64,000 nucleotides of DNA from Edaphobacter acidisoli (GCF_014642855.1 NZ_BMJB01000001.1:620001-684000), one strand, 5' to 3'. Shown: positions 1-10,207, counted from the first letter of the stretch. Program-made: numbers and translations. Notes: generated by a model from the letters alone, not told the origin.

Positions 1-190
1 GCACGTCGCGTACCTGTTTAACTTCTTTTCCGATGATCTGGATGGTTGTATCCGGCATGCGTGAAAGAACTTCAAATGGTCCCGTGAAGTCGATCTGATC
101 CATTTGATCGAAGATCAAGCAGCCCACAGAAAGCGGTTGCCCAGAAAGCTTTGGCTTAGACCTCTCGCTAACAAATAGTGGAACACTCAT
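1..190 (-). CDS. DJ-1/PfpI family protein, N-terminal part (gene runs off the window)
   Basis: The first 63 codons of a gene whose 3' part lies beyond base 1. The segment around residues 20-45 (VGCLIFDQMDQIDFTGPFEV) is the first strand and helix of the DJ-1/PfpI fold and resembles isonitrile-hydratase (InhA-like) members, with the acidic residue of the 'D.TGP.EV' motif. The ATG at 190 has a good ribosome site (GAGAGGTGA) about six bases upstream. It lies 75 bases downstream of the carbonic anhydrase stop, on the same strand, and two genes below a GlxA-type regulator whose own sensor half is also a DJ-1-like fold. Isonitrile hydratase is possible but not provable, because the catalytic cysteine region is outside the window. 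Confidence 0.75.
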   Translation of the reverse strand, partial: MSVPLFVSERSKPKLSGQPLSVGCLIFDQMDQIDFTGPFEVLSRMPDTTIQIIGKEVKQVRDV

Positions 191-244
191 CGTGACTCAC
201 CTCTCCACGGAACCAGTTGAAAACATGTACCCACACGGAGCTCC

Positions 245-264
245 GGTGCCGGAACATCGGCACC
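245..264. repeat. short inverted repeat between DJ-1 and carbonic anhydrase genes
   Basis: GGTGCCG and CGGCACC are separated by six bases just past the carbonic anhydrase stop. A 7-bp GC-rich hairpin would form in the minus-strand transcript. It has no T-run, so it is more likely a processing or pause element than a standard terminator. Function unknown. Confidence 0.4.
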
Positions 265-265
265 T

Positions 266-835
266 TCATGCGACCTCAACCGCCAGGTTATTTTGACCGG
301 TACGAATTGGGGCCGCAGGTACTACAACTTCGACAAGCCCAGTAGATATGTCATAAACGAGGCCTGAAATGAGCCATTCGCCCGGCAATGCCGGAATCGC
401 TCTGAGAGCAGCAACATCGACGACGACCGACTTGCGCGGATCGGAGACTGACTTGGCCGTAACTTCCTTTTCCGGTATCTGAAAGTAGTGCGCCAGCATG
501 GCAGGGTCTCCCACAAGACGTGTACTGCCACAATCCGTGTGATGAAGCACAATCAGGTGAAATTCCCCACCGTTTCCCGGAATCGTTCCGGCAACTTCTC
601 CAATTCGTCCGAGCAGCCCAAACTCCTCCAACAGCCCCGGCGTGACTCGACCGCCGATGTTTCTCATGACGACGGCCTCACCGGGCTTGATGCCAAGCAC
701 CTGAACAGGATCAACGCGCATATCTGCACAACCGATGATTACCGCTTTTAACGTTTGCAAAGATTGTGGAAGCGATGGCATTGGGGTAGCGAGCTCTTTG
801 TTGTGTTCCAACATAAGGTCGAGGGTATTCATCAT
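266..835 (-). CDS. beta-class carbonic anhydrase
   Basis: Interconverts CO2 and bicarbonate in the cytoplasm. About 189 residues. The family zinc ligands are visible: Cys36 in CADMRVDP with the Asp38/Arg40 dyad, then His99 and Cys102 in HHTDCG. The N-terminal loop reads CADMR instead of the more usual C.DSR, but Cys, Asp and Arg are kept. The frame is open upstream to 955, but the tandem ATGs at 835 and 832 have an AGGAG box four and seven bases ahead, so the start is placed there; the extra upstream residues lack family character. It lies between a GlxA-type regulator and a DJ-1/PfpI gene on the same strand and may be co-regulated with them. Confidence 0.85.
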   Translation of the reverse strand: MMNTLDLMLEHNKELATPMPSLPQSLQTLKAVIIGCADMRVDPVQVLGIKPGEAVVMRNIGGRVTPGLLEEFGLLGRIGEVAGTIPGNGGEFHLIVLHHTDCGSTRLVGDPAMLAHYFQIPEKEVTAKSVSDPRKSVVVDVAALRAIPALPGEWLISGLVYDISTGLVEVVVPAAPIRTGQNNLAVEVA

Positions 836-970
836 GATTCTCCTGAAATATGATTGACGGGTAGGCCAGCATAATGATGTACGCATCCATTCGATGCAAG
901 CATCGACTCGATAAATTCGAGCGATTAGAGACAAAAACCCAACCATTTCTGCCAAATCGCAGGAAGAGGG

Positions 971-2014
971 TCACTGCACTCGAGCGCGTCCAAACGAGGC
1001 CCGATATTGGCGAGGTGTAACGCCGAGGCAGCGTGCGAATGCACGACGAAGAGTCTCCGCAGAGGTAAACCCGCAGGAAAGCGCAATTTCCTGGAGAGTC
1101 ATCGCTGTCGATTCGATCTGGCGCCGAGCTGCCTCGATGCGAAGATCTTCGATGTATCTCGCTGGAGTTTTGCCCACTTCCAGGTGAAACACGCGAACGA
1201 AGTTCCGCGGACTCATGGCGGCGCGCCTGGCAAGACCTTCGATGGAGAGGTTGCGTTGGATGTTGTCGGGAAGCCAAGCGAGCACATCACCAAGAGGCCG
1301 CTTCTCAGAAGACTGCGCCATCAGAGTGGCGCTGAACTGCGATTGACCGCCTGGCCGGTGCAAAAACACCACCATCATCTGAGCAACCTTGAGAGCTGTC
1401 TGTCTGCCTAGATCTTCTTCCACAAGTGCGAGCGCGAGATCAATTCCAGCAGTTACACCTGCTGAGGTATAGCAGTTTCCGTCTCTAACAAAGATAGGCG
1501 TGGGATCTACAGTCACTCGCGGATAGTCGCGCGCAAGCTCCTCGCACCAGTTCCAGTGGGTGGTTGCACGCCGTCCATCAAGAAGGCCAGCCTCAGCCAG
1601 GACTAACGCTCCAGTACAGACTGAACCAAAGCGACGGCTGCTCGCACAGCTCTCACTGAGCCATTTTAGAAAGCTCGGTTCGTATCGCACTTTCGAAACC
1701 CCGTCGTACCCGGCGACAAGAAGAGTATCGATCGGACCACAATACTCGCCGTATGTTTGATCTGTGTGAATCGGAAGACCCAGATGGCTCAGAACGTCAC
1801 GATCGGTTCCAGCCGAGACGACAGCAACTTCATAAATTGGCTCTTCGCTTCGAGAGCGGTTGGCATCGCTAAAAACCTCCAGTGGCCCAAACACATCAAG
1901 CGTCCGCACAGGTGGTACAGCCACGATCAGGACACGACGGGTGCTTTGCCCCGGCGAGCGGGCGGGGCCATCGATTCTCTGTGTGGTACGACGCTTGGGA
2001 TTCGGTCTATTCAT
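971..2014 (-). CDS. GlxA-type transcriptional regulator (DJ-1/PfpI sensor half plus AraC HTH)
   Basis: 347 residues. Residues about 27-190 form a DJ-1/PfpI-like domain (VLIVAVPPVRTLDVFGPLEV; nucleophile-elbow-like FGSVCTGALVLAEAGLL with Cys133). Residues about 240-340 are an AraC/XylS double helix-turn-helix (SIEGLARRAAMSPRNFVRVF and IALSCGFTSAETLRRAF, ending GVTPRQYR). This is the layout of GlxA/FtrA-type regulators. It is followed by a carbonic anhydrase and a DJ-1/PfpI gene on the same strand, so a local operon controlled by this protein is plausible. The ligand is unknown. A cysteine at the elbow leaves open residual ligand-binding or enzymatic chemistry in the sensor half. Confidence 0.9.
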   Translation of the reverse strand: MNRPNPKRRTTQRIDGPARSPGQSTRRVLIVAVPPVRTLDVFGPLEVFSDANRSRSEEPIYEVAVVSAGTDRDVLSHLGLPIHTDQTYGEYCGPIDTLLVAGYDGVSKVRYEPSFLKWLSESCASSRRFGSVCTGALVLAEAGLLDGRRATTHWNWCEELARDYPRVTVDPTPIFVRDGNCYTSAGVTAGIDLALALVEEDLGRQTALKVAQMMVVFLHRPGGQSQFSATLMAQSSEKRPLGDVLAWLPDNIQRNLSIEGLARRAAMSPRNFVRVFHLEVGKTPARYIEDLRIEAARRQIESTAMTLQEIALSCGFTSAETLRRAFARCLGVTPRQYRASFGRARVQ

Positions 2015-2384
2015 TATCCGAATTGTCTGGACTTCGGTTTCGCTAGCTGTGGTGCATGGGGAGATGAAGTATGACGCTGCATTTATTGTATCCAGGAGAT
2101 AAAGAGCATGTTGGGGCCGGCATTCTCAACAACTGATAATTGTCGATGATGACGCTGCTATTTCTTATCTCGTGCCAACGCACTCCACCAGCGCCTCCTC
2201 AACGATCTCGTTTGGATGCGTCCCTTCGGTCTGGACGAATCTGGATATCCATGGAAGTGGCAACTACGACACATAGATTATCTAGACAGACAACCTGACC
2301 AGACGTTGAGACCGCAAAATGGGGGTCACGCATTGGCGAAGGTTAGCTGGCCAGCATTCTTAAATAGGAACAAATGGCGACAAC
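2015..2384. other. intergenic DNA with no convincing gene
   Basis: Some 370 bases separate the GlxA-type gene from the truncated FAD oxidoreductase. A 65-codon open frame at 2216-2413 has no recognisable family and overlaps the next gene. Bases about 2310-2350 contain GGGGGTCACG and nearby GC-rich text that reminded me of flanks of degraded IS21-like elements. No transposase frame or terminal repeat pair can be shown, so I call nothing here. Confidence 0.5.
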
Positions 2385-3824
2385 TCAGCCTGGGATTTCG
2401 CTTGATATCGTGATCAGGCCTGCATCTCGGAGTTGCATGGAAAAGTGTTGAAGATTTATGTTCTGTACACTGGTGCCTTCGACCAATGCGCTGTGAGCGG
2501 CGATCGCGGCGCTTTCACTAAGGACCATATAAGGCGGTTCCATGCGAACGGAAGCGAAGCATACGTGCGTCGATGACACGCAGAATGTTGCCAGAAGGTT
2601 TTCGCAGTCTTCTGCGCGTGGCGTCAGCGTTCGATAGCTGACGGGATACGCGTGTCCAATGCTGTCATAGAACTCGCCCTCTTGAGCGACCTTTCCCGCA
2701 TTGACGAGGCGTTGGCAGGCATGTGAGTCGAGAGAGTAGGTCCCTAGCCCGACAGAGTCGGGCAAACTTGTGGGTGGGTTCTGGCAATTACTCTGTCGCA
2801 TGACATAGGCTCCAACCATGCGGCGTGCCTCGCGGATGTAAAGTTGCGTTGGCCACCCCCGAGTGTCCTGGAACTCATCGCGAGGTAGCCCCCATTGCGC
2901 GAGATCAGTTCGGATATCTTCAGGGACGCGTGGGTCAGTCTGGAGAAAATAGAGCAAGCCCCGTTGATAGTCTTCGTGTGCGTGCCAGAGATGGGCTCGC
3001 TCTGCCCAACTCGCCTTCGCATACCGTTCCGAGCCCCCGGTTACAAAATCCATAGAGACATCGGCTGCGTTATTGATATCTGTCTTTCCATTGGGAAGCA
3101 CGCAGAACTTGAGCAAGCGACGTGAACGACCACTATGCATCTGTTCTGCACGGAAAGGTTTTCCGGCCGCTGCTTGCGCGGCGATCATGCGCGCCACGAT
3201 CTCGTAGGTGGCCGGGTGATAGTCACTGCCCGGCTGGGTCGGAATAGGGTTCTGCTTCACTAGGCAGATGCGAAAGTTATAGGCCTGGATCATTGGTGAA
3301 CTCGATCCAGCGATACCGAGTGTGGCTTTCGATACTAGGGGTATTAGGCCACTGGAAGCATGGCCGGGCTTTCTGTAGGGATCGACCGCGACAATAGCGT
3401 TGTCGTGGCCACTTCCCTGATACGGGATGATCCCCGCATAGGATTCGCCATACTCGTCGCGACTTTCGCGATCACCGCGATATGGGATATCGCCTGCAGC
3501 CAGCAAATCTCCTTCGTACGAAGCATCGATGAAGATAGCGGCTGAAACGCTGACGTAGGATTTTTCAATCGGGTTCGGCGACGGTGCACCGCGATGATCT
3601 ACCGGTGCCTTGTCGAGCACTATTGTGCGAATACGGCGCTTATCTTTATGCACATAAGCCAACCGGCTTTCGCGGAAGACCGTCAGAGACTTCGACTGTT
3701 CAGTAACCAGTTGTTCAATGATAGCCTCCGCAACGTGAGGTTCGGCTACGGCGCCATCATTGCCGAATTTATCAACGTTGATGCCTCGGACTGCGTAGTA
3801 TTCGCGGACGCGCCGGTAACTCAC
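2385..3824 (-). pseudogene. FAD-dependent oxidoreductase (FAD_oxidored family), N-terminally truncated
   Basis: 479 codons remain of a family that is usually about 550-650 residues. The N-terminal Rossmann motif (GxGxxG) that binds FAD is absent; the frame begins abruptly at a weak GTG (3824) with MSYRRVREYYAVRG, which is normally internal. Three codons further upstream is a stop (3831-3833). Later family features are intact, including AAIFIDASYEGDLLAAGD at about residues 93-110 and the C-terminal MRQSNCQNPPTS and VSYRTLTPR segments. The gene is cut at the point where a 5'-truncated TonB receptor begins on the other strand, so it has lost its promoter and cofactor site and is very likely dead. 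Confidence 0.8.
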
Positions 3825-3833
3825 TCTCTGCTA

Positions 3834-5977
3834 CGCAAAGGCAGTGGGGCAGCGGCGAAGTTATCCTTAGCGTCAACGAAGATCTGACTAAGACGATGGG
3901 AAGGCATCAGATCATGTTGGGCGGACGGGTCGGTTATGAGCAGGTAGCTGTTCTTCCGGATCGCAGCGCGGATACCGAATCGTTCAACAACTATGCCACC
4001 GGTCTGTACGATCCGACTACGACGACGAACTATGGTGTCAAAACGGACACAGGCCTGGCGGACGCTGATCTCTTTTTGGGAGCTGCGAGCGGGTACAGCG
4101 TACACCTGCAACCGGGTACGGAGCGCTGGCGTGCGGAGCAGTACGCACTGTACTTGCAGGACGATATCCACCTCAATAACAAGTTGACGATCAACGCTGG
4201 CCTGCGTTGGGAGGCCTTACCCGCTCCGATTGAAATGAACAACCTGGTCAATGGTTTCGACCTCGCGAACAAGGCTGTGGTGACGGGCAAACCCGTCTCG
4301 CAACTTCTTTCCGAGGGGAGAACGACGCAGGGCATCATCACCAACCTCCAGAATCTTGGTGTGACGTTCGAATCGACTTCGCAGGCGAACTATCCGTCCC
4401 ACATAATGAACGGCGACTACCACATCTTCGAGCCGCGTGTCGGCGCCGCGTACTCCGTCTTCGGCAGCGGCCGAGGCACAGTTCTGCGTGGAGGCGTCGG
4501 GCGTTACACCTTTCCCATACCGATCCGCTCCATTTACGCGAGCACTGCGGGAGATGCCCCCTATGCTCTCGGCTATACGCAGAGCTACACGGCCGGATCG
4601 CAGTCTCCTGACGGCCTAAATAACTATCAGTTGCGGTCGCCCGTCACGGTTGTTGCAGGCTCGAACAGCTCGAATGTGGTCAACACTGCGGGGACGACCG
4701 CGATCATTCCCGGGGCCTTCAGCGAGGCGTTTGTAAATCCCAACATGCCGCCCAACATGATGTGGGAGACCAATGCGACGATTGAGCAACCTCTGAAGCC
4801 CGATTCGGTCCTGCGGCTTAGTTACGTCTACGACTACTCGGATAATCTCGACCAGGAATACGAGCTCAACAACGCGATGTCCTCTTACGCTTGGGAGGCA
4901 AAGACCGGGACGACCGCCCCAGGAGGAACGTACTCCGGTGTGGCGCTGCGTCCATTCGACAGCCATGCGTATGGCACAGTGAATGAGATCAATCCCTCGG
5001 GCTGGTCTACCTATAATGCCTTTACGGCCAACTACCAGCGGCTGTACAAGCGCGGCCTCTCGTATCAGCTCTCCTATGTGAAGCGGAAGGGATTCCGTGT
5101 TGGTGGCAATTGGACCAGAGACACCAACCTCTATCCTGCCGGGGACTATGCACCGGGTTTTGTTCCAGGTGACGGAAGTCTGCACGCGCTGAACCGAGCG
5201 CAGAACTACGCAATCAACAGCGAGTTCGGGCCTCAGTCGATCACGTTCAACGGTATCGTCGACATCCCGATAGGCCGCGGCAAAAAGTTCCTGACGCATT
5301 CAAGCCGTCTCTTGGATGAACTCATCGGTGGCTATCAGGTCGCGTGGAACGGCAGCGTCTGGCAGAACTGGATGAGCGTCTCCTCCAGCAACTGGGGTGG
5401 TGACAATCCATACGGTGGAGGCTCGATGGGCAAGATTCAGGTCTACAAACACAAGTACCCAGTGACGGATTGCAGCAGCGGTAACTGCCTGAAAGGCTAC
5501 CTCTGGTACAACGGATTCATCTCACCTGTACTGCTCAACAATCCTTGCACCGGAGCTCATACTATTTCGGGCGTGCCCGCAAGTTATCAGGCCTATCAAA
5601 CCCCCATCAATATGGACCCTGGTGCTTACACATGCACGAACGGAACCTTCAAGGCGGGCAATGCGCAGTATCTTAACAACAATGTTCCGGTGACATTAGC
5701 CAACGGCCAAGTATCCGAGGTCGGCTATTCTCCGGGGCCATCCACGAATCCATTCAGCCGCACCTTCCTGCCAACCCCCTGGTTCTGGAGCGCAGACGCC
5801 TCGCTCTTCAAAGTCTTTCCTATCCACGACCAAATTAACTTCCGCATCAACGTGGACGCGTTCAACGTCTTCAACGTTCAGGGCAACAATGCGCCTAACA
5901 GCAACGGTATTCAATATCTCAACGTATCCCACAACACCCCGCGGCAGATCCAGCTCTCTGCGAGGCTGACGTTTTGA
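3834..5977 (+). pseudogene. TonB-dependent receptor, Oar-like, 5' truncated
   Basis: The C-terminal two thirds (about 700 codons) of an outer-membrane TonB receptor. Beta-barrel text is clear (YLQDDIHLNNKLTINAGLRW; FEPRVGAAYSVFGSGRGTVL), and it ends with the family's LSARLTF terminus, aromatic at the last residue. The signal peptide, carboxypeptidase-regulatory domain and plug are missing. The intact homologue at 21399-24638 has 1080 codons. In-frame coding text extends upstream of the first ATG (3896) to about 3834 (QWGSGEVILSVNEDLTKTMG), directly against the 5'-truncated FAD gene on the opposite strand. An integrase remnant starts 10 bases after its stop. Expression of a working receptor is unlikely. 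Confidence 0.82.
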
Positions 5978-5987
5978 GAACTTCCAA

Positions 5988-6437
5988 TTGACCAGGGCAG
6001 CCGTACGCGGTCGTACCAGCGATGTGAAAACCGAGTACAGCAAAGATGATTTACCGCTGGACTCTGATTTTGCAAACGTGATGCACGATTGGAAGAAGCG
6101 GTGCTCGAAGAGTGAAGGGGATTGGGCCTTTCCAAACCCCAACACCCTGAAGGTGTATCACGCGGAACCAATTCAACAGGACTATCTTCGTCTGGCTGGA
6201 AGGAATGCACAGCTTGGACGCGATATCGGTTGGCACACGTTCCGTCATACCTACCGTTCATTTCTGGGTGATGGTGGGACACCAGTAGGAGTGCAACAGA
6301 AGCTAATGCGTCACGCCCAAGTCAGCACTACGATGGACATATACGGCAATGCACAGATGCGCTCCAAGCGTGACGCTAACTCGTAGGTAGCTCAGATGGT
6401 ACTGCCTGCAGAGGAGGGGATGTCGGTAGCTGTTTAG
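5988..6437 (+). pseudogene. tyrosine recombinase (phage-type integrase), C-terminal remnant
   Basis: Only the catalytic C-terminus remains. HTFRHTYRS (H-x-x-R box), LMRHAQVSTT (second His) and the nucleophile tyrosine in MDIYGNAQM are present. The N-terminal DNA-binding domain and the first catalytic Arg are gone. The only start is a TTG at 5988. A TAG at 6384 ends the frame after SKRDANS, yet in-frame text continues VAQMVLPAEEG to a second stop at 6435, so the TAG may be a nonsense mutation. It lies about 60 bases from the 3' end of an initiator tRNA gene, the usual target of such integrases. It fits an island that inserted there and decayed. Confidence 0.82.
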
Positions 6438-6496
6438 GCGACCCAAAGAGCGAACCCCACAGTAACGTGGTGTTATGTGGATAAGAATCTTGTAAG

Positions 6497-6573
<77 letters not shown>

Positions 6574-6752
6574 AAACCAATATAACGCTGCTGATATAGT
6601 TCGGTCAATTTATCACTTGCACAAGATGGTTTCTTGGTCGGACATTGTTTGGTGACATAACCGTAACTTTTTATGGGAAATTACGTCTGCAAGTAACAGG
6701 TGAGTTGTGAATCCGTCTGGTGGCGTTGATCACTCCTCATGGAGGAATTTAT

Positions 6753-7928
6753 ATGAAGGGAAATCTCGTACTGGTGACTTTACTGTCGGGGGCGATTGCG
6801 GCTCCTGGAGTAGGGTTTTGCCAGACGGCGCAGCAGACTGTCTCCGACGCGCAGATTGAAGCGAACGTTTTGAAGTCTTTGGCTGCTTCGCCTGAGCTTG
6901 CTAATCAACCGATTAAAACGACTACTGTTTACGGAACCGTGACGATGACCGGTTCGGTGAAGGATGAAGCTTCGCGTGATCTGGCAGAGAACGTCATATC
7001 GCACACGGCTGATGTGAAGAAAGTTGTCGACGAAATGACAGTGGATGCGGTCGCTGCAGCGTCGGCAGAGCCCGCTCCTGCGGCCGATGCGGATGCGGCG
7101 CAAGGAACTAACCCTAATCTTCAGTCGGATGGGACGATTGCAAGTTCATCCACGCCTGAACCCGCTGCTCCTGAGCAGCCCGATGCTCCGGCACAGGCTG
7201 ACGCAGTTCCGTCGGCACCTCCGGCGCCAGTGGTCCAGGAACCGCCACCTCCTGCGCGCCCCGAGTACGCTCAGAGGCCCTATGTGGAGCAGCACGGTGG
7301 CGATGCGGTCACCGTTCCCAACGGAACACGGCTTCGCGTACGAGTTAATGAAGAGATGGACAGCCAACATACTGCTGTCGGCACAGTTTTCGATGGGGTG
7401 GTCTTGAACGATGTGGTTGCCGGGGGCGCGATTGCGATTCCACGAGGAGCTGCGGTGCAGGGTAAGGTCGTAGACGTCCACAAAGCGGGTGATTTCAAAG
7501 GACAAGGTGCGCTGGTATTGCAGTTGACTCAGTTGACTCTTGGAGGGCGAACGTATTCTCTCGTCTCAAATCAGTGGATGCAGCATGGTTTGGACAAGAC
7601 GGGGCAGACGGTGAACAGTGCGGTTGGCCTGGGCGCAGTGGGAGCACTGATTGGCGCGGTTGCTGGTGGCGGTGCGGGGGCAGCTGTTGGCGCGGGTATT
7701 GGTGGAGTAGCCGGCTTGGGCGCGGCTTCTGCATCGAAGCGCGGCGAGGCGATGATTCCTTCGGAGGGAATACTGGCGTTCAGTCTGACGCAGCCAGCGG
7801 ATCTGACGACAGTATCGCAGGCAGAACTTAACCGGCTCGGCGCAGGGGTTCCGGCTGGAGCACCGCAGACTTTGCAGCGGCGTCCTCCTCCCCCTCCTTA
7901 CTATGGGCCGTATCCGTACCGGTACTAG
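6753..7928 (+). CDS. exported BON-domain protein with Pro-rich linker and glycine-zipper segment
   Basis: 391 residues. The ATG at 6753 has a GGAGG box seven bases upstream; the in-frame GTG at 6720 does not. Residues 1-26 form a signal peptide (MKGNLVLVTLLSGAIAAPGVGFCQ). Residues about 30-95 form a BON domain (IEANVLKSLAASPELANQPI, TVYGTVTMTGSVKDEASRDL), a fold that binds membranes or ligands. An Ala/Pro-rich linker follows (about 100-180), then a globular domain with GTRLRVRVNEEMDSQHT. A Gly/Ala-rich stretch (AVGLGAVGALIGAVAGGGAG and onward) resembles glycine-zipper membrane segments, and the tail is Pro/Tyr-rich. Probably a periplasmic or outer-membrane envelope protein. Monocistronic, with its own terminator. 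Confidence 0.75.
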   Translation: MKGNLVLVTLLSGAIAAPGVGFCQTAQQTVSDAQIEANVLKSLAASPELANQPIKTTTVYGTVTMTGSVKDEASRDLAENVISHTADVKKVVDEMTVDAVAAASAEPAPAADADAAQGTNPNLQSDGTIASSSTPEPAAPEQPDAPAQADAVPSAPPAPVVQEPPPPARPEYAQRPYVEQHGGDAVTVPNGTRLRVRVNEEMDSQHTAVGTVFDGVVLNDVVAGGAIAIPRGAAVQGKVVDVHKAGDFKGQGALVLQLTQLTLGGRTYSLVSNQWMQHGLDKTGQTVNSAVGLGAVGALIGAVAGGGAGAAVGAGIGGVAGLGAASASKRGEAMIPSEGILAFSLTQPADLTTVSQAELNRLGAGVPAGAPQTLQRRPPPPPYYGPYPYRY

Positions 7929-7950
7929 CCTAGTATTTATGGAAACTTAG

Positions 7951-7985
7951 AAGGCCCGCCAGGTGATATCTTGGCGGGCCTTTTC
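7951..7985 (+). terminator. intrinsic terminator after the BON-domain gene
   Basis: GGCCCGCCA and TGGCGGGCC form a 9-bp stem with loop AGGTGATATCT nearby, followed by TTTT. It lies 23 bases after the stop codon, with AA before the stem. Confidence 0.9.
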
Positions 7986-8207
7986 AGCGCTTGAAGGGAT
8001 CTTCTGCCATGAGTTGCGTCTCGGGTGACGCTATGCTGAAAACGAGCCATCTCCGCATTGACTGATTTATACTTATAACTTGCCCTGCAAAATGCGTGAC
8101 GCTAGTCCGTTCTGGATTCCTGGCGTTCAGGCGCGAGCAAAATCCCGGGCATTCGCTTGCCTCCTCCAGAGGAAGCAGCGACCACGAAGTGAAGGTTTCG
8201 ACACAGG

Positions 8208-10184
8208 ATGATTCGTACTCTGCAGCAAGACAGCCGCTTCATGAAGATTGTCTTCATCGTCATCATCAGCCTGGCGACGGTGACCATGGTGATCACGCTC
8301 GTTCCCGGTATCTTCGACAATGCCGAGGCCAATGACGCGAGCGTCTATGCGACCGTGCATCAGCCGGGATTCCTTGGCCGCTTCGGCAGTGGCACGCCGG
8401 TGAAAATGACTGAGGTGAACCAGATGGCGTCACGTCTGCTTCAGCAGCAGCATTTGCCGGATTTTTTGCTGCCCTATATGACGCAGCGCGCCGGGATGAT
8501 GCTGGTGCAGCGCTCCATCCTGAAGAATGAGGCTGACCGGTTGCACTTGCAGGTGAGCGATGATGATCTGCGCCACGAATTGGAGACCGGACCGTTTGCG
8601 CAGTACCTGTTCCCAAACGGAAAGTTCATCGGCGACGAAGGCTACATGAACTTTGTGCAAAGCGCGTTTGAGCTGAGCCGCAGCGACTTCGAAGCACAGG
8701 TGAAGAGTGACATGGAGATCAGCCGTCTGCAGGCACTGATCACTGGCGGGACCACCGTTTCGGACGAGGCCGTGCGTGAGGCTTACATGGCCAATGGCAC
8801 TAAGGTCAAATTTGATTATGCGGTAATCTCCTCGGAGGACTTGGGCAAGACGATCAATCCTTCTGATGCACAACTACAGCAATTCTTTGAGCAGAGCAAA
8901 GCACGTTACGCGACTGCGATTCCTGAGACGCGCAAGATCGAGTACGTGGCATTCGATGCCTCTAGCCTGCCCGGTGGAAAACCTCAGGTGACGGACGCGG
9001 AGATTCAGGCTTATTACAACCAGCATATCGATCAGTACCAGGTGAAGGACCAGGTCAAGACGCGGCACATTCTGATTGCGGTCCCGGCTGGTGCGGACGC
9101 GAAGACCGATGCAGCAGCGAAGGCCAAGGCGGCAGATGTGCTGAAGCAGGTGAAGGCTGGTGGCAACTTCGCCGAGTTGGCGAAGAAGTACTCCGATGAC
9201 CCGGGTAGCAAGGAGCAGGGCGGAGAATTGCCGATGATGCCAACTGCTGGCCTCGACCCCGCGTATGCGAAGGCCGCGATGGCGTTGAATCCAGGGCAGA
9301 CATCAGATTTGGTGCGGTCGCAGTTTGGTTATCACATCATTCAGACTGAACAGAAACAGGCGGCCCACACTAAGCCCTTGGAAGATGTGAAGGCAGAGAT
9401 TGTGCCGGTTCTGGAACAGCAGAAAGCGGGCGCGGCGGAGCAGGGATTTGCCACGGCGCTGGCGGCGGCGGCGAAGTCAGAGGGTATGGACAAAGCAGCT
9501 GCTGCCAAGGGGCTGCATGTCGTGACAACAGATTATGTTGCGAGAGATGGTGTGATTCCTGGGCTTGCCGACGGAACAGCATTGCTGACGCAAGCATTTA
9601 CAGCGGCCGAGGGGGCAGCACCGGCGGCCGTTGCAACTGGTGATGGTTTCGCCGTGTTTCAGGTTGTGGATGTGAAGGCGGCTCACGCGCCGGACTTTGC
9701 CGATTACAAGCAGCATATCCTCGATGATTATCGCCAGCAGCAGGTTCCAGCGCTGTTAAGTACCCAGTTGAATAAGCTGGCTGATCGCGCTAAGGCATTG
9801 GGTGATCTCCACAAGGCGGCGGCCGAGATGAATATTGCGGTGAAGACCAGTGATCTGGTGGATCGCACTGCTCAGGTACCAGATCTGGGTGCGATGAACG
9901 GTCCGGGTGAGGTGGCGTTTACGTTGGCAAAAGGTGCAATCTCGGGGCCGATCAACGCGGGCCGTGTAGGTGTTGTGCTGACTGTATTGGATAAGCAGGA
10001 ACCGACTCCGGATGACGTAGCGAAGAACTTCGAAAAGACTAAGCAAGATCTGCTGCAGGCGCAGGATGATGAAGTCTTCCGTGTATATCTCGGTGGCTTG
10101 ATGGAGAAGTACCAGAAGAGCGGTGCGATCCGTTATGCGAAGGGATCGCAGACACAGCCGAGCTTGCCGTCGTCGGGAAGTTAG
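8208..10184 (+). CDS. PpiD/SurA-like periplasmic peptidyl-prolyl isomerase (membrane-anchored)
   Basis: 658 residues. Residues about 11-35 are a single N-terminal membrane anchor (FMKIVFIVIISLATVTMVIT), placing the chaperone in the periplasm. A SurA-N-like helical region follows (to about 270). A parvulin rotamase domain sits at about residues 285-395: VKTRHILIAV, AKKYSDDPGSKEQGGELPM, FGYHIIQTEQ. A second degenerate rotamase-like section and helical tail come after. This is the order of PpiD, which helps fold proteins leaving the Sec translocon. The ATG at 8208 is chosen because it begins the short cytoplasmic stub; its ribosome site is weak (GAAGG, distant). It is followed by a strong terminator. 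Confidence 0.88.
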   Translation: MIRTLQQDSRFMKIVFIVIISLATVTMVITLVPGIFDNAEANDASVYATVHQPGFLGRFGSGTPVKMTEVNQMASRLLQQQHLPDFLLPYMTQRAGMMLVQRSILKNEADRLHLQVSDDDLRHELETGPFAQYLFPNGKFIGDEGYMNFVQSAFELSRSDFEAQVKSDMEISRLQALITGGTTVSDEAVREAYMANGTKVKFDYAVISSEDLGKTINPSDAQLQQFFEQSKARYATAIPETRKIEYVAFDASSLPGGKPQVTDAEIQAYYNQHIDQYQVKDQVKTRHILIAVPAGADAKTDAAAKAKAADVLKQVKAGGNFAELAKKYSDDPGSKEQGGELPMMPTAGLDPAYAKAAMALNPGQTSDLVRSQFGYHIIQTEQKQAAHTKPLEDVKAEIVPVLEQQKAGAAEQGFATALAAAAKSEGMDKAAAAKGLHVVTTDYVARDGVIPGLADGTALLTQAFTAAEGAAPAAVATGDGFAVFQVVDVKAAHAPDFADYKQHILDDYRQQQVPALLSTQLNKLADRAKALGDLHKAAAEMNIAVKTSDLVDRTAQVPDLGAMNGPGEVAFTLAKGAISGPINAGRVGVVLTVLDKQEPTPDDVAKNFEKTKQDLLQAQDDEVFRVYLGGLMEKYQKSGAIRYAKGSQTQPSLPSSGS

Positions 10185-10207
10185 AATCTGGCTTTCATCG
10201 ATTGATA

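Noticed and set aside
2216..2413. 65-codon frame and possible remnant of an IS21-like end
   Set aside because: No transposase motif, no paired terminal repeats, and overlap with the FAD gene; only a vague resemblance.
8040..8207. Promoter for the ppiD-like gene (TTGACT near TATACT and TATAAC)
   Set aside because: The boxes are only four to eleven bases apart, so they cannot be one -35/-10 pair.
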